Source of the DNA: Paraburkholderia fungorum
GTDB lineage: Bacteria > Pseudomonadota > Gammaproteobacteria > Burkholderiales > Burkholderiaceae
Length of the DNA: 64,000 bases
NCBI RefSeq assembly: GCF_900099835.1
Contig: NZ_FNKP01000001.1
Coordinates: forward strand, 1,364,001-1,428,000
Direction of reading: 5' to 3'
Part shown: one piece after another, positions 62,205 through 64,000 of the stretch
Layout: each line of letters opens with the position of its first letter
Position numbering within the stretch: the first letter of the stretch is position 1
The notes under the pieces: model-generated
What the model was told of the DNA's origin: nothing
Seen by the model: the letters and a program-made list of their open reading frames with translations, nothing else
Databases searched by the model: none
Translations under genes and position numbers: made by a program

Positions 62205-62653
62205 CCGCGCACGCAGCGTCTACTGTTCCCGTAGTAAGAAACGGCAGCCTTCGGGCTGCCGTTTTTCGTTTGGATTCGGTCGAAAAAGCCCTTTCAGCGC
62301 TCTTTTCACGCGGGATCGACGCTAATTGCACGGTGTTGGGAATGCCGTTATAGTCGTTTGAGGTGTTTGTGCAGGCTCCCGCCTGGGCCTTGTTGCAAGC
62401 CTCGCGGCAAGTGTCTACGAGGCGATTGGCCGCAGCAAGCCGAGCCAGTGCCGGTGCCGACGCGTGGGCACGCAGTTGCATGATGCTCGTCCGCGCCGTG
62501 CCGGGGCACCACGCCGACTGCCGTGCCTGTCCTGATGCTCGCCATTTGCCATCCGCCTGCTACATTCGCGGACGGGCGTCGCCGGTGGTTATGTGAATCG
62601 CCAGGCTCCAAAATCCGCTCCCTACAATCGAACGGCTCCCCAGGAGTTCCGAC
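62205..62653. other. Intergenic region between pssA and leuA
   Basis: About 450 bases. It contains the pssA terminator at 62240-62263 and the leuA leader. No leucine-rich leader peptide or known riboswitch was recognised, and no gene is supported. Confidence 0.5.
62240..62263 (+). terminator. Intrinsic terminator after pssA
   Basis: A perfect ten-pair stem AACGGCAGCC / GGCTGCCGTT with a stable TTCG tetraloop, followed by a T-run (TTTTTCG). Confidence 0.92.
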
Positions 62654-64000
62654 ATGTCCGACAAACTGATCATATTCGACACCACGTTGCGTGACGGCGA
62701 GCAATCGCCCGGCGCATCGATGACGAAAGAGGAAAAAATCCGTATCGCGAAGCAGCTCGAACGGATGAAGGTGGACGTGATCGAAGCCGGCTTCGCGGCC
62801 AGTTCGAACGGCGACTTCGACGCGATCCAGACCATCGCAGGTCTCGTGAAGGACAGCACGGTCTGTTCACTGGCCCGCGCGAACGACAAAGACATCCAGC
62901 GCGCAGCCGACGCGCTCAAGCCCGCCGATCATTTCCGTATCCACACGTTCATCGCGACGTCGCCGCTGCATATGGAGAAGAAGCTGCGCATGACGCCGGA
63001 TCAGGTGTTCGAGCAGGCGAGGCTGGCGGTGCGTTTTGCCCGCAAGTTCACCGACGACGTCGAGTTTTCCCCGGAAGACGGCAGCCGCTCCGACATGGAC
63101 TTTCTGTGCCGCGTGCTGGAAGCGGTGATCGCCGAGGGCGCGACCACCATCAACATCGCGGATACGGTCGGTTACGGCGTGCCCGAACTCTACGGCCAGC
63201 TCGTGAAAACGCTGCGTGAGCGCATTCCGAACTCGCACAAGGCGGTGTTCTCGGTGCATTGCCATAACGACCTCGGCATGGCGGTCGCGAACTCGCTGGC
63301 CGGGGTGCAGATTGGCGGCGCGCGGCAGGTCGAGTGCACGATCAACGGGCTCGGCGAGCGCGCGGGCAACACGTCGCTCGAAGAAATCGTGATGGCGGTG
63401 AAAACGCGCAAGGATTACTTCGGCCTCGATATCGGACTCGACACCACGCAAATCGTGCCCGCGTCGAAGCTGGTATCGCAGATCACCGGTTTCGTCGTGC
63501 AGCCGAATAAGGCGGTGGTCGGCGCGAACGCGTTTGCGCATGCGTCCGGCATTCACCAGGACGGCGTGCTGAAGGCGCGCGACACCTACGAAATCATGCG
63601 TGCCGAAGACGTCGGCTGGAGCGCGAACAAGATCGTGCTCGGCAAGCTGTCGGGCCGGAACGCGTTCAAACAACGCCTGCAGGAACTCGGCATCGCACTG
63701 GATAGCGAGGCGGAACTGAACTCGGCGTTCGCGCGCTTCAAGGAACTGGCTGACCGCAAGTCGGAAATTTTCGACGAAGACATCATCGCGATCGTCACGG
63801 AGGAATCGGCCGAGGCGCAGCAGAAAGAGCACTACAAGTTTCTGTCGCTATCGCAGCATTCGGAAACCGGCGAGCAACCGCACGCGAAGATCGTGTTTTC
63901 GGTGGAAGGCAAGGAGATCACCGGCGAAGCGCGCGGTAACGGTCCGGTCGACGCCACGCTCAACGCAATTGAAACGGAAGTGGGCAGCGGGTCGGAACTG
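62654..64000 (+). CDS. leuA: 2-isopropylmalate synthase, 3' end beyond the window
   Basis: The first 449 codons of a protein that would normally be about 515 residues. It condenses acetyl-CoA with 2-oxoisovalerate, the first committed step of leucine synthesis. The N terminus has [17 protein letters not shown], the metal-binding [15 protein letters not shown] and [18 protein letters not shown] motifs. [16 protein letters not shown] is the catalytic subdomain. The start of the C-terminal LeuA dimer regulatory domain is included; its end is lost at the window edge. CAGGAG lies before the ATG at 62654. The substrate comes from the upstream ilv genes. Confidence 0.95.
   Translation, partial: MSDKLIIFDTTLRDGEQSPGASMTKEEKIRIAKQLERMKVDVIEAGFAASSNGDFDAIQTIAGLVKDSTVCSLARANDKDIQRAADALKPADHFRIHTFIATSPLHMEKKLRMTPDQVFEQARLAVRFARKFTDDVEFSPEDGSRSDMDFLCRVLEAVIAEGATTINIADTVGYGVPELYGQLVKTLRERIPNSHKAVFSVHCHNDLGMAVANSLAGVQIGGARQVECTINGLGERAGNTSLEEIVMAVKTRKDYFGLDIGLDTTQIVPASKLVSQITGFVVQPNKAVVGANAFAHASGIHQDGVLKARDTYEIMRAEDVGWSANKIVLGKLSGRNAFKQRLQELGIALDSEAELNSAFARFKELADRKSEIFDEDIIAIVTEESAEAQQKEHYKFLSLSQHSETGEQPHAKIVFSVEGKEITGEARGNGPVDATLNAIETEVGSGSEL

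Overview
The window is a GC-rich, densely coded chromosomal segment of a betaproteobacterium of the Burkholderiaceae, most likely Paraburkholderia or Burkholderia sensu lato. This is inferred from base composition, codon use and gene order: rng-maf-rlmH-rsfS-nadD-hemF-purD-yebC-upp on one strand and ilvI-ilvH-ilvC-psd-pssA-leuA on the other are arrangements typical of that group. No rRNA, tRNA, CRISPR array, insertion sequence or prophage gene was seen.

Layout. 0.2-5.7 kb: an MFS exporter, two VOC/PhnB-like proteins, an SH3-NlpC/P60 lipoprotein, a tandem-TOBE molybdate-binding protein and free-methionine-R-sulfoxide reductase. 5.9-9.4 kb: a tight operon of Rieske oxygenase, rubredoxin and rubredoxin reductase-like flavoprotein, closed by a strong terminator and facing a LysR regulator. 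9.9-18.2 kb: a PAS-GGDEF-EAL protein, an MscS channel, then a red-light sensing block in which heme oxygenase and a PAS histidine kinase converge on a bacteriophytochrome kinase and its response regulator. 18.4-20.5 kb: a PHB-depolymerase-type esterase, a ribbon-helix-helix protein and a His/Gly/Tyr-rich small lipoprotein.

20.9-30.0 kb: housekeeping genes on the minus strand (RNA processing, ribosome maturation, NAD, heme, purine and uracil salvage). 30.2-32.7 kb: an SDR lacking the usual Tyr-Lys pair, methylglyoxal synthase and a quinone oxidoreductase. 32.9-41.5 kb: the full high-affinity K+ system, a 37-residue membrane peptide plus kdpFABC, then kdpDE. 41.6-42.0 kb: a guanidine exporter (Gdx/SugE) under a two-hairpin guanidine-II (mini-ykkC) riboswitch with a clear -10 box.

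42.3-49.7 kb: a DUF4126 protein coupled to a large FtsX-type permease, a group II truncated hemoglobin coupled to DUF924, an ArnT-like glycosyltransferase and an SDR. 49.9-54.2 kb (minus): a LOG-family phosphoribohydrolase with a TetR regulator, then an LpxH-like phosphoesterase, GT4 glycosyltransferase and DgkA cluster likely acting on membrane lipids. 54.3-56.6 kb (minus): an ECF-type sigma factor in a four-gene operon with DUF3619, DUF3106 and RDD membrane proteins. 57.0-64.0 kb (plus): branched-chain amino acid genes interleaved with phosphatidylethanolamine synthesis genes; leuA runs off the window end.

Most of the window is core chromosome. The less ordinary parts are the small peptide heading the kdp operon, the riboswitch, the rubredoxin-linked Rieske operon, the split phytochrome block, the sigma/DUF3619/DUF3106/RDD operon and a short in-frame insertion in KdpB.
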